A DNA stretch of 64,000 nt. It comes from Paracoccus aurantiacus. Its GTDB lineage: Bacteria; Pseudomonadota; Alphaproteobacteria; Rhodobacterales; Rhodobacteraceae. The translations under genes were made by a program, and so were the position numbers. Where the stretch lies: NCBI RefSeq assembly GCF_007993065.1, contig NZ_VOPL01000002.1, positions 248,001-312,000 of the forward strand, written 5' to 3'. Shown piece by piece: positions 1-8,571 of the stretch; positions within the stretch are counted from its first letter, which is position 1; each line of letters begins with the position of its first letter. The notes beneath the pieces are model-generated. The model saw only the letters and a program-made list of their open reading frames with translations, did no database searches and was not told the origin of the DNA.

Positions 1-518
<518 letters not shown>

Positions 519-521
519 GGA

Positions 522-1076
522 TCAGCCCTCGAAGGTGAACGGTGATTGCCAGTTGACGAAGGCGGGTGCGTCGCGGTCCTTGTCGGACAGGACAGGCGCA
601 TCGACGCCCCAGTCGATGCCAAGCGAATCCCAGCGGACGCCGCCGTCATTCGCGGCGGAATAATGCGCGGTGCATTTGTAAACGATCTCTGTATCGGGTT
701 CGCGGGTGACGAAGCCATGCAGGAAACCGGCCGGAATCCAAAGCTGGCGGCCGTTTTCGAAGCTGAGTTCCGCGCCGAACCACTGGCCGTAGGTCGGGCT
801 GCCAAGGCGGGCATCGACCGCGACGTCATAAAGCGCGCCGCGACCGCAGCGGACCAGCTTGCCCTGCGCCATTGGCGGCGACTGGTAATGCAGCCCACGC
901 AGGGTGCCGACCGCGCCTGACATCGAATGGTTGTCCTGCACGAATTCCGGCAGATCGACGCCCGCTTCCTCCAGCGTCTTTCGGTTCCAGCTTTCGCTGA
1001 AGAAGCCGCGCGCATCGCCGTGACGGCGGGGCGTCAGCAACAATACGCCGGGAAGGGTGGTCTGTTCGATCTGCAT
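522..1076 (-). CDS. rmlC: dTDP-4-dehydrorhamnose 3,5-epimerase RmlC
   Basis: Cupin-fold epimerase that converts dTDP-4-keto-6-deoxyglucose to dTDP-4-keto-L-rhamnose. The protein is about 184 residues, the usual family length. Recognisable segments are the ARGFF(S)ESWN region near the N-terminus, LRGLHYQ with the catalytic histidine, VDARLGSPTYG, and the PAGFLHGF motif. The open frame extends upstream, but the start at 1076 gives MQIEQT with an AGGA ribosome binding site about 7 nt before it, so I prefer it over the longer frame starting at 1115. It is the first gene of the minus-strand rhamnose operon in view. Confidence 0.93.
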   Translation of the reverse strand: MQIEQTTLPGVLLLTPRRHGDARGFFSESWNRKTLEEAGVDLPEFVQDNHSMSGAVGTLRGLHYQSPPMAQGKLVRCGRGALYDVAVDARLGSPTYGQWFGAELSFENGRQLWIPAGFLHGFVTREPDTEIVYKCTAHYSAANDGGVRWDSLGIDWGVDAPVLSDKDRDAPAFVNWQSPFTFEG

Positions 1077-1316
1077 GTCTTGTTCCTGCTGGCCGGGACG
1101 GTGCTGACCTGCCACAGCCCGCGCCCGCGCACAAGATGGGCTACGGGCAAAGCCGGGGACTGATGCCTTGGAACGTCGGGACGCTTCGGGAAAAGTTTAG
1201 ACGCTCTTTACGCACTCTGCGCTGCAGATTCGGGCCGGTCCCGGCCTAAGAAAAGCAAATCTTAAGGGAAAGCTGGCAGCAATGGAGAGGAACGTGACCG
1301 CCAAGAGATTTCTCTT

Positions 1317-4300
1317 ATGCTGACCTATAGAAAGGTAGCGACGCTGGTGTCGTCGAAGGCCGGATACAGCAGCAACATCACCGATATGGTGGTGGCGGAT
1401 GTCGCATCGGGGCCGGTCCTTGTCAGCAGCACCGCGACCGGCAACAGCCTCAGCTATGCGCTGTCCGGCGCGGATGACCCGGCCCGTGGCCTCAGTCGCA
1501 AGGATTCCCCCGGTTACGGTCTGTTCTTCGCCACCGCCGGGATGGAGGTGATTGAGCGCGATGGCACGACGCAGATCCTTTATTCGGGTTTGCAGAACGG
1601 TCTGCACACTGCGCTGACGATGGACGGCAGCGGCAAGCTGGGCGGGTATGTCCCGTTATTCCCGCGCATGACGGATGACATCGTCTCGATGACAACGTTC
1701 GAGATTGCGGGCATCGACTACATGCTGGCCGGTTGCAACGGCAGCACGAGAATGATGCTGTTCCGGATGGAGGACGGGGCAGCTGCGGTCAAGCTTGGCG
1801 AAGTGACCCCGCCCGTCACGCAGGTCGATTACGGCGAATATACCGATATCGATGTCGTCAACCTTGACGGCGCGCGTTACGCGGTCGCGGCATCGGCGCA
1901 CAGCAATTTTCTGGCGGTGTTCGCGGTTTCGCCGAACGGTCTGGCGCTGCGCGGCCATATCGACGCGAGCTATACCGTGGGGATATCTGCCCCTCGCGAT
2001 GTGGAGATCGTGACAACGCTAAACGGCACGTTTCTGATCGTCAGCGGGGGGCAAAGCGATTCGCTGTCCGTCTTTCGCATGGCGCCGTCGGGGGCGATCG
2101 GTCTTACGGATCATGTCGTGGATTCCGGCAACACGCGGTTCGATGCAGCGACGGCCATGACCTCGGTCGAGCTTGACGGGCGCGCCTATATCTTCGTCGG
2201 CGGCGCGGATGACGGCGTAACGGTGCTGACCCTCGACGGGCAGGGGCGGCTGGTCGTTCTGGCCGTGATCGAAGACGACGCCCAAAGTGCGCTCGCCAAT
2301 ATCTCGGCAATCGAAGCGAAGGTCATCGGCGGCAAGATCGCCGTTTTCGTGACCAGTGCGACCGAGACAGGGATCACGCAGTTCTCGTTCGATCCGGGCA
2401 ATATCGGGACGTCCCGCGCGGGTTCTGGCCGCGTCAGCGGAACGACGGGCGACGATATTCTCGTGGGAACGGGCGCGTCCTCGGTTCTGGTTGGCGGGGC
2501 GGGTGACGATATCCTGATCGCGCGCGAGGGGACGGTGAACCTTCAGGGAGGTCATGGCCGCGACATATTCGTGCCGTGCCACGGAACCAGGCTTGTCACC
2601 ATACACGATTTTGCGCCGGGCTATGACACGCTCGATCTGTCGGAGCTGGCGTTCATCCGCAGCATTTCGCAGCTTCAGATCACACCGACTTCGACCGGGG
2701 CCGCCCTTGTCGCGGGCCCCCTTCGGATAGAGATCATCACCGCGAACGGGGTCATGCTTCGGCCGGATTTCTTCACCAATGACATGTTTCGACTGGCGCA
2801 TTACGCGAATGACATCAATTACAAGAACCTTGTCGTCCCGGTCGATAATGGCTCCGGCAACGGCTCGACCCCGCCGAGCAACGGGAACGGCAACGGCCTT
2901 CCCGACCCGGCGCCGCTGCCGCCCCCGTCGGCGGGCAACCGCGTGCGCTTTGGCACCAACGGCAGTGACGTGATCCAGGTGCCCGGCGGCAACGAATACG
3001 TGCACGGGCTGTCTGGCGACGACCTCATTCTGGGAAACTGGGGCGACGACAAGCTGCATGGTGGCTGGGGAAACGACACCATTCGCGGTGCATTCGGCGA
3101 TGACTACATGCTGGGCGACGGGGGCAGCGATACGATGCTGGGTCAATTGGGAAATGACCGCATGTTCGGGGATGACGGCCATGACCTGATGATTGGCGGT
3201 CTGGGTGATGACCGGCTGTTCGGGCAGGGTCACAACGACACGCTGATCGGGCAGGAAGGGGATGACGTCCTGTTCGGCGGGCCGGGTTATGACGAACTGT
3301 ACGGGGGGCTTGGCAATGATCTGCTGATCGGCGGCGCGGATGCCGACAAGCTTTTCGGAGATGACGGCAATGACCGCATCATCGCGATCGGTGCCGAATC
3401 CCGTGCCTTCGGCGGGCCGGGCAATGACCAGATAGAGCTGACAGAGGGGCGGAACATCGCGCTTGGCGATGCCGGGCTCGATTCGATTTACGGCGGAAGC
3501 GGCGACGATCTCATCAATCTGGGCGAGGATGATGACGTCGGTTATGGGCGCATGGGGGTCGATACGATTGCCGGCGGACCGGGAAATGACCGCATCTATG
3601 GCGGCGTCGGGGACGATATTCTGATCGGCGATGCAGGTGACGACCGGCTTCACGGCGAACTCGGCAACGATTTTGTTACGGGGCTGGACGGGGACGACCT
3701 GATCTATGGGCAGGCCGGGTTCGACACACTTGTCGGGGGCAGTGGCAGCGACACGATGGATGGCGGCTTCGACGCAGATACATTGTGGGGCGGCGACGGC
3801 GATGACGATCTGTCGGGCGATTACGGGCCGGACGTCCTGAATGGACAGGCGGGCGATGACCGTCTGCGCGGGGGTGTCGGAAACGACATCCTGGATGGGG
3901 GCGACGGCAATGACACCATGTTCGGGGAACTGAACCACGACCACCTGACGGGCGGCGAAGGGGATGACCTGCTGCTGGGCAATGCCGGCCACGACACGCT
4001 TCTGGGCGGTCCGGGCAGCGATACGCTGATCGGCGATGCGGGCCGCGATGTTCTGTGCGGTGGCGTGGGCGCGGACATCTTCGTTTTCGCACCACCCGCC
4101 GACGGGATGACCGATGCTGCGGACATCATCACGGACTTCGAAAGCGGTGTCGATCTGATCGACCTGTCGCAGTTTTCTGCCGTGATCGACTGGATCGGAT
4201 CTGACCCTTTCAGCGCAACGGGCCGCAACGAGGTGCGGCTGGTGCAGCTTTCCGACCGGGTTCAGCTTTCCGTCGATGGTGACGGGGACGGGGACGTCGA

Positions 4301-4352
4301 TCTGCTTGTCGATATTGCGGGGACAGTCACGCCGTTCGACCTGGTGTATTGA
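1317..4352 (+). CDS. Large RTX (haemolysin-type calcium-binding repeat) protein
   Basis: A protein of 1,011 residues. Residues ~1-370 are a low-similarity region of repeated beta-strand units that looks like a beta-propeller (repeated VxLDGxxYxVxxS-like blocks). One isolated GGAGDD repeat pair lies near residues 375-420. A linker rich in P, G, N and S spans ~505-540. Residues ~545-920 are tandem nonapeptides of the GGxGxDxhx type, more than 25 by eye, which bind calcium as a parallel beta-roll. The last ~90 residues (FVFAPP..DIITDFESGVDLIDLSQF) resemble the serralysin C-terminal domain that carries the type I secretion signal. There is no N-terminal signal peptide, as expected for type I secretion. 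No transporter genes are in view. The function of the N-terminal part is unknown. ATG 1317 is the first in-frame start; its ribosome binding site is weak. Confidence 0.88.
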   Translation: MLTYRKVATLVSSKAGYSSNITDMVVADVASGPVLVSSTATGNSLSYALSGADDPARGLSRKDSPGYGLFFATAGMEVIERDGTTQILYSGLQNGLHTALTMDGSGKLGGYVPLFPRMTDDIVSMTTFEIAGIDYMLAGCNGSTRMMLFRMEDGAAAVKLGEVTPPVTQVDYGEYTDIDVVNLDGARYAVAASAHSNFLAVFAVSPNGLALRGHIDASYTVGISAPRDVEIVTTLNGTFLIVSGGQSDSLSVFRMAPSGAIGLTDHVVDSGNTRFDAATAMTSVELDGRAYIFVGGADDGVTVLTLDGQGRLVVLAVIEDDAQSALANISAIEAKVIGGKIAVFVTSATETGITQFSFDPGNIGTSRAGSGRVSGTTGDDILVGTGASSVLVGGAGDDILIAREGTVNLQGGHGRDIFVPCHGTRLVTIHDFAPGYDTLDLSELAFIRSISQLQITPTSTGAALVAGPLRIEIITANGVMLRPDFFTNDMFRLAHYANDINYKNLVVPVDNGSGNGSTPPSNGNGNGLPDPAPLPPPSAGNRVRFGTNGSDVIQVPGGNEYVHGLSGDDLILGNWGDDKLHGGWGNDTIRGAFGDDYMLGDGGSDTMLGQLGNDRMFGDDGHDLMIGGLGDDRLFGQGHNDTLIGQEGDDVLFGGPGYDELYGGLGNDLLIGGADADKLFGDDGNDRIIAIGAESRAFGGPGNDQIELTEGRNIALGDAGLDSIYGGSGDDLINLGEDDDVGYGRMGVDTIAGGPGNDRIYGGVGDDILIGDAGDDRLHGELGNDFVTGLDGDDLIYGQAGFDTLVGGSGSDTMDGGFDADTLWGGDGDDDLSGDYGPDVLNGQAGDDRLRGGVGNDILDGGDGNDTMFGELNHDHLTGGEGDDLLLGNAGHDTLLGGPGSDTLIGDAGRDVLCGGVGADIFVFAPPADGMTDAADIITDFESGVDLIDLSQFSAVIDWIGSDPFSATGRNEVRLVQLSDRVQLSVDGDGDGDVDLLVDIAGTVTPFDLVY

Positions 4353-4369
4353 CCGGCAGACAGTGCGGT

Positions 4370-4389
4370 CCCCGCCCATCGGGGCGGGG
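4370..4389. terminator. GC-rich hairpin between convergent genes
   Basis: A perfect 8-bp stem CCCCGCCC / GGGCGGGG with the 4-nt loop ATCG lies between the RTX gene and the convergent CAP lipoprotein gene. There is no T run directly after it on either strand, although a TTTTTG occurs about 35 nt downstream on the plus strand. It may serve as a two-way terminator. Confidence 0.45.
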
Positions 4390-4449
4390 GTGCCGGGTAG
4401 CTCGCAATGCGGGTCGCTTTTTGTGCTCTGCTTGCCGGGAACCAGCACT

Positions 4450-4962
4450 CTACTTGCCGGTGATCAGTGTCCACCAGATCTTGCGAGAAGGCTCCTGATA
4501 CCAGGCAATTCCCAGATTCGTGGCGCTCGGGTCCATCACGACGTCGCGCGTGTCGCGGGTCTGCATCCAAGCTTGCAGGGTCGCAGTATCGTTCTCGTAG
4601 CTTTCGCTGATATTCTCGCCGACAAGATGGCCGGTATAGCCGGACCTGCGCGCGCGATCCAAAGGCGACGAGCCGTCAGAGCCGAAATGCCATGCGCGGT
4701 TCTGCGCGGCCATATCGCGCGAATGCGCGGCGGCTGCAGCGCTGAGTGCCGGATCAAGTGCCAGCGGCGACGCGCCCGAGCCGGCCCGCAACGTGTTGAT
4801 TTCGCCAAGAACCCTGCCCGGAATCGCCGCGGCCTCGGCACCGTTGATCGTATAGGCGACCGGGATCGGCTGGCCGTCCGGCCCAAGCTCTGCACCCGGA
4901 TTGCGCGGTGCGCAGGCGGTCAGCGTCAGCGCCGCCAGAGAGATGATAATAAACTGCTTCAT
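4450..4962 (-). CDS. CAP/SCP-domain lipoprotein
   Basis: A secreted protein of about 170 residues with the CAP (SCP/PR1) fold. The start at 4962 gives MKQFII followed by a hydrophobic stretch and the lipobox LTAC, so it is probably lipid-anchored. A GAGGGG ribosome binding site precedes it, which is why I reject the longer frame to 4995. CAP-domain signatures are LDPALSAAAAAHSRDMAAQN, the histidine in WHFGSDG, GENI and WMQTRDTRDVVMD, and a C-terminal LGIAWYQ. Bacterial members have been assigned varied roles, so the substrate is unknown. It is convergent with the RTX gene. Confidence 0.85.
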   Translation of the reverse strand: MKQFIIISLAALTLTACAPRNPGAELGPDGQPIPVAYTINGAEAAAIPGRVLGEINTLRAGSGASPLALDPALSAAAAAHSRDMAAQNRAWHFGSDGSSPLDRARRSGYTGHLVGENISESYENDTATLQAWMQTRDTRDVVMDPSATNLGIAWYQEPSRKIWWTLITGK

Positions 4963-5153
4963 GCTGCCCCTCGTGTTTTGGGGCGGTTTATCCAAACAGG
5001 GGCCGCCCGCAAAGAAAAGATTGCGTGATTTTCACAACATTTGCGGGCGATCTGGCAGGTTGACAACAGTTTGATTTGTCCACCGCCGGTTGAGAGCGTA
5101 TCGCAGAAGCATCACCGGAAGGCCACGACAGATGGCCGGAGCAGGAGACAGAG

Positions 5154-5762
5154 ATGACAGACCGTTTTCGCGGCGTGAGCCGCCGCAACTTCGTGACCGG
5201 GGCCACGGTGCTTGGTGCCGCAGGGCTGGCAGCGCCCGCCTTCGCCCAGCAGGCCACCCCCGATGCTGGTCAGGTGCAGTATGACACCAACGCGGATCAG
5301 CGCCGGAACATTTCCAGCTTTCGCGCGCAGGATTGGCAGCCTTATTTCAACTCGCTGAGCAATGGCGCAATCCTTGCCGACCTGACATCGCGTTGCGTGC
5401 ATTACTGGTCCGAAGATGAAAGCATCTATCGCCTCTATCCCTCGTCCATCCCGGTTTCCCCCGAACTGACGCGCAAGGGCCGGACCGAGGTTATCCGCAA
5501 GGTTGAGGGGCCAAGCTGGGCGCCCACCCCCGAAATGCGGCAGCGCAACCCGGAATGGCCAGAATTCGTGCCGCCGGGGCCGGACAATCCGCTGGGCACG
5601 CACGCGCTTTATCTGAGCTGGCAGTATTATCGTATCCACGGCACGCACGACACCCGCAAGATCGGGCGCAAGTCGTCAAACGGGTGCATCGGGCTGTATA
5701 ACGAGCATATCAAGGAACTGTTCGGCTATGCCAAGATCGGCACGCAAGTGCTGCTGATCTAG
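5154..5762 (+). CDS. L,D-transpeptidase (YkuD fold) with Tat-type signal
   Basis: A periplasmic peptidoglycan enzyme of 202 residues; family members cross-link peptide stems or attach proteins using a catalytic cysteine. The N-terminus has a Tat-like signal (SRRNFV then a hydrophobic core ending AFAQQ). The catalytic region reads IHGTHDTRKIGRKSSNGCIGLYNEH: the HGT histidine and the cysteine of SNGC are present. The arginine that normally follows CI (SHGCIRL in most members) is glycine here. An AGGAGA-type ribosome binding site precedes ATG 5154. It lies 126 nt upstream of the amine oxidase gene on the same strand; a functional link is not evident. A second family member lies at 25702. Confidence 0.88.
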   Translation: MTDRFRGVSRRNFVTGATVLGAAGLAAPAFAQQATPDAGQVQYDTNADQRRNISSFRAQDWQPYFNSLSNGAILADLTSRCVHYWSEDESIYRLYPSSIPVSPELTRKGRTEVIRKVEGPSWAPTPEMRQRNPEWPEFVPPGPDNPLGTHALYLSWQYYRIHGTHDTRKIGRKSSNGCIGLYNEHIKELFGYAKIGTQVLLI

Positions 5763-5888
5763 GCCGAAAGCCGTTCGCGGCGGCACTTCTTGCGCAGCGC
5801 TGCGCAGATCGCCGCAAGCGCATCGGCGTCGGTTGACATTCCGTGCCGGCCGTCGCCCACTGACGTCTCCACCCACAGGAGACGCGCT

Positions 5889-7562
5889 ATGGAAAGCACA
5901 GCAGGAATGACCCGCCGTGATTTGCTGACGATGGTCGGCTATGCGGCGGGGGCATCGGCCATGTATACGGCGATGGCGGGCATGGGTTATGCAGGCACTT
6001 CAAGCTATGAAGGCCCGCTGACGCTTGACGGGGACCCGCAGGGAACGACGGTCCTGATCCTTGGTGCAGGCCTGGCCGGCATGACGGCAGCCTACGAGCT
6101 GGGCAAGGCCGGATATCAGGTTCAGATCCTTGAATATCGCGAGAAGGCAGGCGGGCGCTGCTGGACGCTGCGCGGCGGCGATACCTATACCGAACTGGGC
6201 GGTTTTCAGCAGGATGTGGCCTTCGCCGAAGGCAATTACCTGAATGGCGGTCCGTGGCGGATTCCCACCGACCACCATGCCGTGCTGGATTACTGCAAAA
6301 GGTTCGGCGTCAAGCTGGAGCCGTTTATCCAGCAGAACTATCACGCCTATCTGCATAACAGTCAGGCCTTTGACGGCAAGCCGCAGCGCTTCCGCGAGAT
6401 TCAGGCCGACTATCGTGGCCAGATCGCAGAATTGCTGGCAAAGGCGGTCCACCAGGACAAACTGGATGAACTTGTCACCGACGACGATGCCGAACTTCTG
6501 GTCGAATCGCTGAAAACCTTCGGCGTGCTGAATGACGATCTTGAATATGTGAAATCCGACGCGACCTCGTCCTATCGGGGTTGGGCCGTCGAACCGGGTG
6601 GCGGGACCGATCCGACGCCGGAACCTTCGGACATTATTTCGCTTCAGGACATTCTGGCGGGACGGCTGTGGAAAAACCTGCTTGTGGGCGAGACGATCGA
6701 CCATCAACAGGCGATCTTTCAGCCGGTCGGCGGCATGGACATGATTGCGCAGGCCTTCGCGCGCGAAATTGGGGATGTTGTCACCTATAATGCGAAGGTC
6801 ATTCGCATCAACGGCACGGAAAATGGGGTCGAGGCGACCTATATCTCCTCGGACGGCGGAACAGAGGAGACGACGGTTACGGCAGACTATTGCATCTGCA
6901 CGATTCCCTTTTCGATCCTTGGTCAGATTGAGAACAATTTTTCAGGTGGCATGCAGGCCGCGATCGACAGCGTCTATTACGAAAGTTCGATCAAGATCGG
7001 GCTGGAATTCAAACGCCGTTTCTGGGAACAGGACGATCACATCTTCGGCGGGATCAGCTATACGGATCTGCCGATCACGCTGATCTCCTATCCGTCGACG
7101 AACTTCTTCAGCGACGGGCCGGGTGTGCTTCTGGGCTGTTATTCCTGGGGGGCTGCGTCCTATCAGTTCAACGCAATCGCGCCCGAGCAGCGCATCGAGC
7201 GCGCGCTGGAATTCGGCGCGCAGATACACCCTCAATACCGAGAGGAGTTTTCGAACGGCGCATCCGTCGCATGGCACCGTGTTCCCTGGGTGCTGGGGTG
7301 CTACGGCATCTGGCGCGACCGCGAAGCGAATTATGCCGATGCGGTCCAGATGGATCAGCGCACCCTGATGGCGGGCGAGCATATGTCTGATCTTCCCGCG
7401 TGGCAGGAAGGCGCAATTCTGTCGGCGCTGAGCGCCGTGAAGCGTCTGCATGCTCATGTCACGGGCGCGGGTGATAGTGCCAGCGACAGTGCTGGTGCAG
7501 CCGCCGCCGACGATGCTGCCGCGCCCGCGACTTCAGAAACGCCTGCAACAGAAGGGAATTAA
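5889..7562 (+). CDS. Tat-exported flavin monoamine oxidase/dehydrogenase family protein
   Basis: An FAD-dependent amine oxidase of 557 residues, likely periplasmic. The start at 5889 is set by the AGGAGA ribosome binding site and yields a twin-arginine signal (MTRRDLL then a hydrophobic stretch). The dinucleotide-binding motif GAGLAG is at residues 59-64, followed by the acidic ribose-binding glutamate and GGRCWTLRGG. Near residues 504-526 is WQEGAILSALSAV, matching the conserved C-terminal FAD-contacting helix of the monoamine oxidase/L-amino-acid oxidase superfamily. The last ~30 residues are an A/D/S/T-rich tail of low complexity. The gene is separated by only 3 nt from a cytochrome c gene and then ridA, suggesting that electrons pass to the cytochrome rather than only to oxygen, as is known for nicotine oxidoreductase NicA2 and its cytochrome CycN. 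The amine substrate cannot be read from the sequence. Confidence 0.85.
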   Translation: MESTAGMTRRDLLTMVGYAAGASAMYTAMAGMGYAGTSSYEGPLTLDGDPQGTTVLILGAGLAGMTAAYELGKAGYQVQILEYREKAGGRCWTLRGGDTYTELGGFQQDVAFAEGNYLNGGPWRIPTDHHAVLDYCKRFGVKLEPFIQQNYHAYLHNSQAFDGKPQRFREIQADYRGQIAELLAKAVHQDKLDELVTDDDAELLVESLKTFGVLNDDLEYVKSDATSSYRGWAVEPGGGTDPTPEPSDIISLQDILAGRLWKNLLVGETIDHQQAIFQPVGGMDMIAQAFAREIGDVVTYNAKVIRINGTENGVEATYISSDGGTEETTVTADYCICTIPFSILGQIENNFSGGMQAAIDSVYYESSIKIGLEFKRRFWEQDDHIFGGISYTDLPITLISYPSTNFFSDGPGVLLGCYSWGAASYQFNAIAPEQRIERALEFGAQIHPQYREEFSNGASVAWHRVPWVLGCYGIWRDREANYADAVQMDQRTLMAGEHMSDLPAWQEGAILSALSAVKRLHAHVTGAGDSASDSAGAAAADDAAAPATSETPATEGN

Positions 7563-7565
7563 GCC

Positions 7566-7958
7566 ATGAAGCACCATGTCTCACGGATAATTTTCGCAGC
7601 TGCCGTTCTGCTGGGAGGCATCGCATCCGCGCAGGATTTCGTGCAAAGCGGAAGCTCTGCCACGCTGCCGCAGACAGAGGGCGAGGCGATCTACAATGCG
7701 ATCTGTTCAGGCTGCCACATGCCCGACGGACAGGGCGCGGTCGGGGCCGGCGAATATCCGGCACTGGCGGGGAACGAGAACCTCGAAACCGCGGATTACC
7801 CGATCTATCTGATTATTCATGGCCAGAAGGCGATGCCGCCGCTTGGCGACTATCTGGATGACGCGCAGATCGCATCTGTGGTGAACTATATCCGCCACAA
7901 CCTCGGCAATAATTTCGAAGGCGATACCGACGCGGCCTATGTGCCGCAGTCGCGCTGA
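7566..7958 (+). CDS. Small periplasmic c-type cytochrome, predicted partner of the amine oxidase
   Basis: A monohaem class I cytochrome c of 130 residues. A Sec signal peptide ends near ASAQDF. The haem attachment motif is CSGCH (Cys47, Cys50, His51), and Met90 in KAMPPLGD is the likely sixth haem ligand. The pattern CxxCHMPDGQG...YPALAGN resembles the small cytochromes that accompany dehydrogenases. It starts 3 nt after the amine oxidase stop codon, so the two are co-translated. I infer that it accepts electrons from the reduced flavin and passes them to the respiratory chain. Confidence 0.9.
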   Translation: MKHHVSRIIFAAAVLLGGIASAQDFVQSGSSATLPQTEGEAIYNAICSGCHMPDGQGAVGAGEYPALAGNENLETADYPIYLIIHGQKAMPPLGDYLDDAQIASVVNYIRHNLGNNFEGDTDAAYVPQSR

Positions 7959-7973
7959 CGCGCAGCCATACAG

Positions 7974-7996
7974 GCGGGCCTCCCACGGAGGCCCGC
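7974..7996 (+). terminator. Perfect 10-bp hairpin between the cytochrome c and ridA genes
   Basis: GCGGGCCTCC and GGAGGCCCGC pair perfectly around a CAC loop, 16 nt after the cytochrome c stop codon and 27 nt before the ridA start. Only a short ATTTTC follows, not a full T run. It may be a partial terminator or an mRNA-stabilising element that raises the oxidase-cytochrome transcript relative to ridA. Confidence 0.55.
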
Positions 7997-8022
7997 GCGC
8001 ATTTTCAGAAAGGATGACAAAA

Positions 8023-8511
8023 ATGAACTTCAAAACCCTTGCATATGCCGCCGCATTCGGTGCCTTGCCGCTGGTGGCCGCCGCGCAGGACGTGATCCGC
8101 CACCCGATCCCGGATTCGGATTTCCCCATCGCGCAGGCGGTCGAGATTCCGGCCGGCAAAAGCACTGTCTATCTGAGCGGCGTCGTGCCTTCGGTTGCGG
8201 ATGACGCCGCCGATCCCGCCACCCCCGAAGCCTGGGGCAATATGGAGGCGCAGACCGTCAGCGTGCTGAACTCGATCAAGGCGACGCTCGAATCCCTGGA
8301 TATGACGATGGGTGATGTCGTGAAGATGCAGGCATTCCTTGTCGCGCCGGAAGGCCAGGCGGTCGATTTTGCGGGCTTCATGGGCGGCTATACGCAGTTC
8401 TTCGGCACTGATGAGCAGCCCAACTTGCCGTCACGTTCGGCCATGGTGGTGGATGCGCTGGTGAACCCGAACTGGCTGGTCGAGATCGAAGTCACCGCCG
8501 TGCGTCCCTGA
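8023..8511 (+). CDS. RidA/YjgF-family enamine/imine deaminase with an export signal
   Basis: A protein of 162 residues. RidA proteins hydrolyse reactive enamines and imines released by amine- and amino-acid-processing enzymes. The core FLVAPEGQAVDFAGFMGGYTQFFG..NLPSRSAMVV..VEIEVTAV matches the family, and Arg138 corresponds to the conserved substrate-binding arginine. Unlike ordinary cytosolic RidA, this copy begins with a clear Sec signal peptide ending at AAAQD, so it should act in the periplasm, where the upstream amine oxidase would generate imines. The start at 8023 is supported by AAAGGA about 8 nt upstream; ATG 8014 is possible but sits right on that site. Confidence 0.88.
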   Translation: MNFKTLAYAAAFGALPLVAAAQDVIRHPIPDSDFPIAQAVEIPAGKSTVYLSGVVPSVADDAADPATPEAWGNMEAQTVSVLNSIKATLESLDMTMGDVVKMQAFLVAPEGQAVDFAGFMGGYTQFFGTDEQPNLPSRSAMVVDALVNPNWLVEIEVTAVRP

Positions 8512-8571
8512 TCCGGCATTCTTGCAGCCTGTCGCTGGTGCGCCAGGCTGCGCAGAACCCGCCTGTGGATG

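Noticed and set aside
2940..4080. Tandem repeats that might suggest a CRISPR array or satellite DNA
   Set aside because: The repeats are imperfect at DNA level, keep a 27-nt (nonapeptide) codon phase and encode calcium-binding GGxGxD units, so they are protein repeats.
2019..4448. 809-codon open frame antisense to the RTX gene
   Set aside because: It mirrors the RTX repeats, reading as repeated low-complexity valine/isoleucine/alanine patterns from the opposite strand of GGxGxD codons. High-GC codon bias leaves long antisense frames open. No start signal or family similarity.
4570..5028. Plus-strand frame across the CAP lipoprotein gene
   Set aside because: Shadow of the minus-strand gene, which has a lipobox, ribosome binding site and domain signature.
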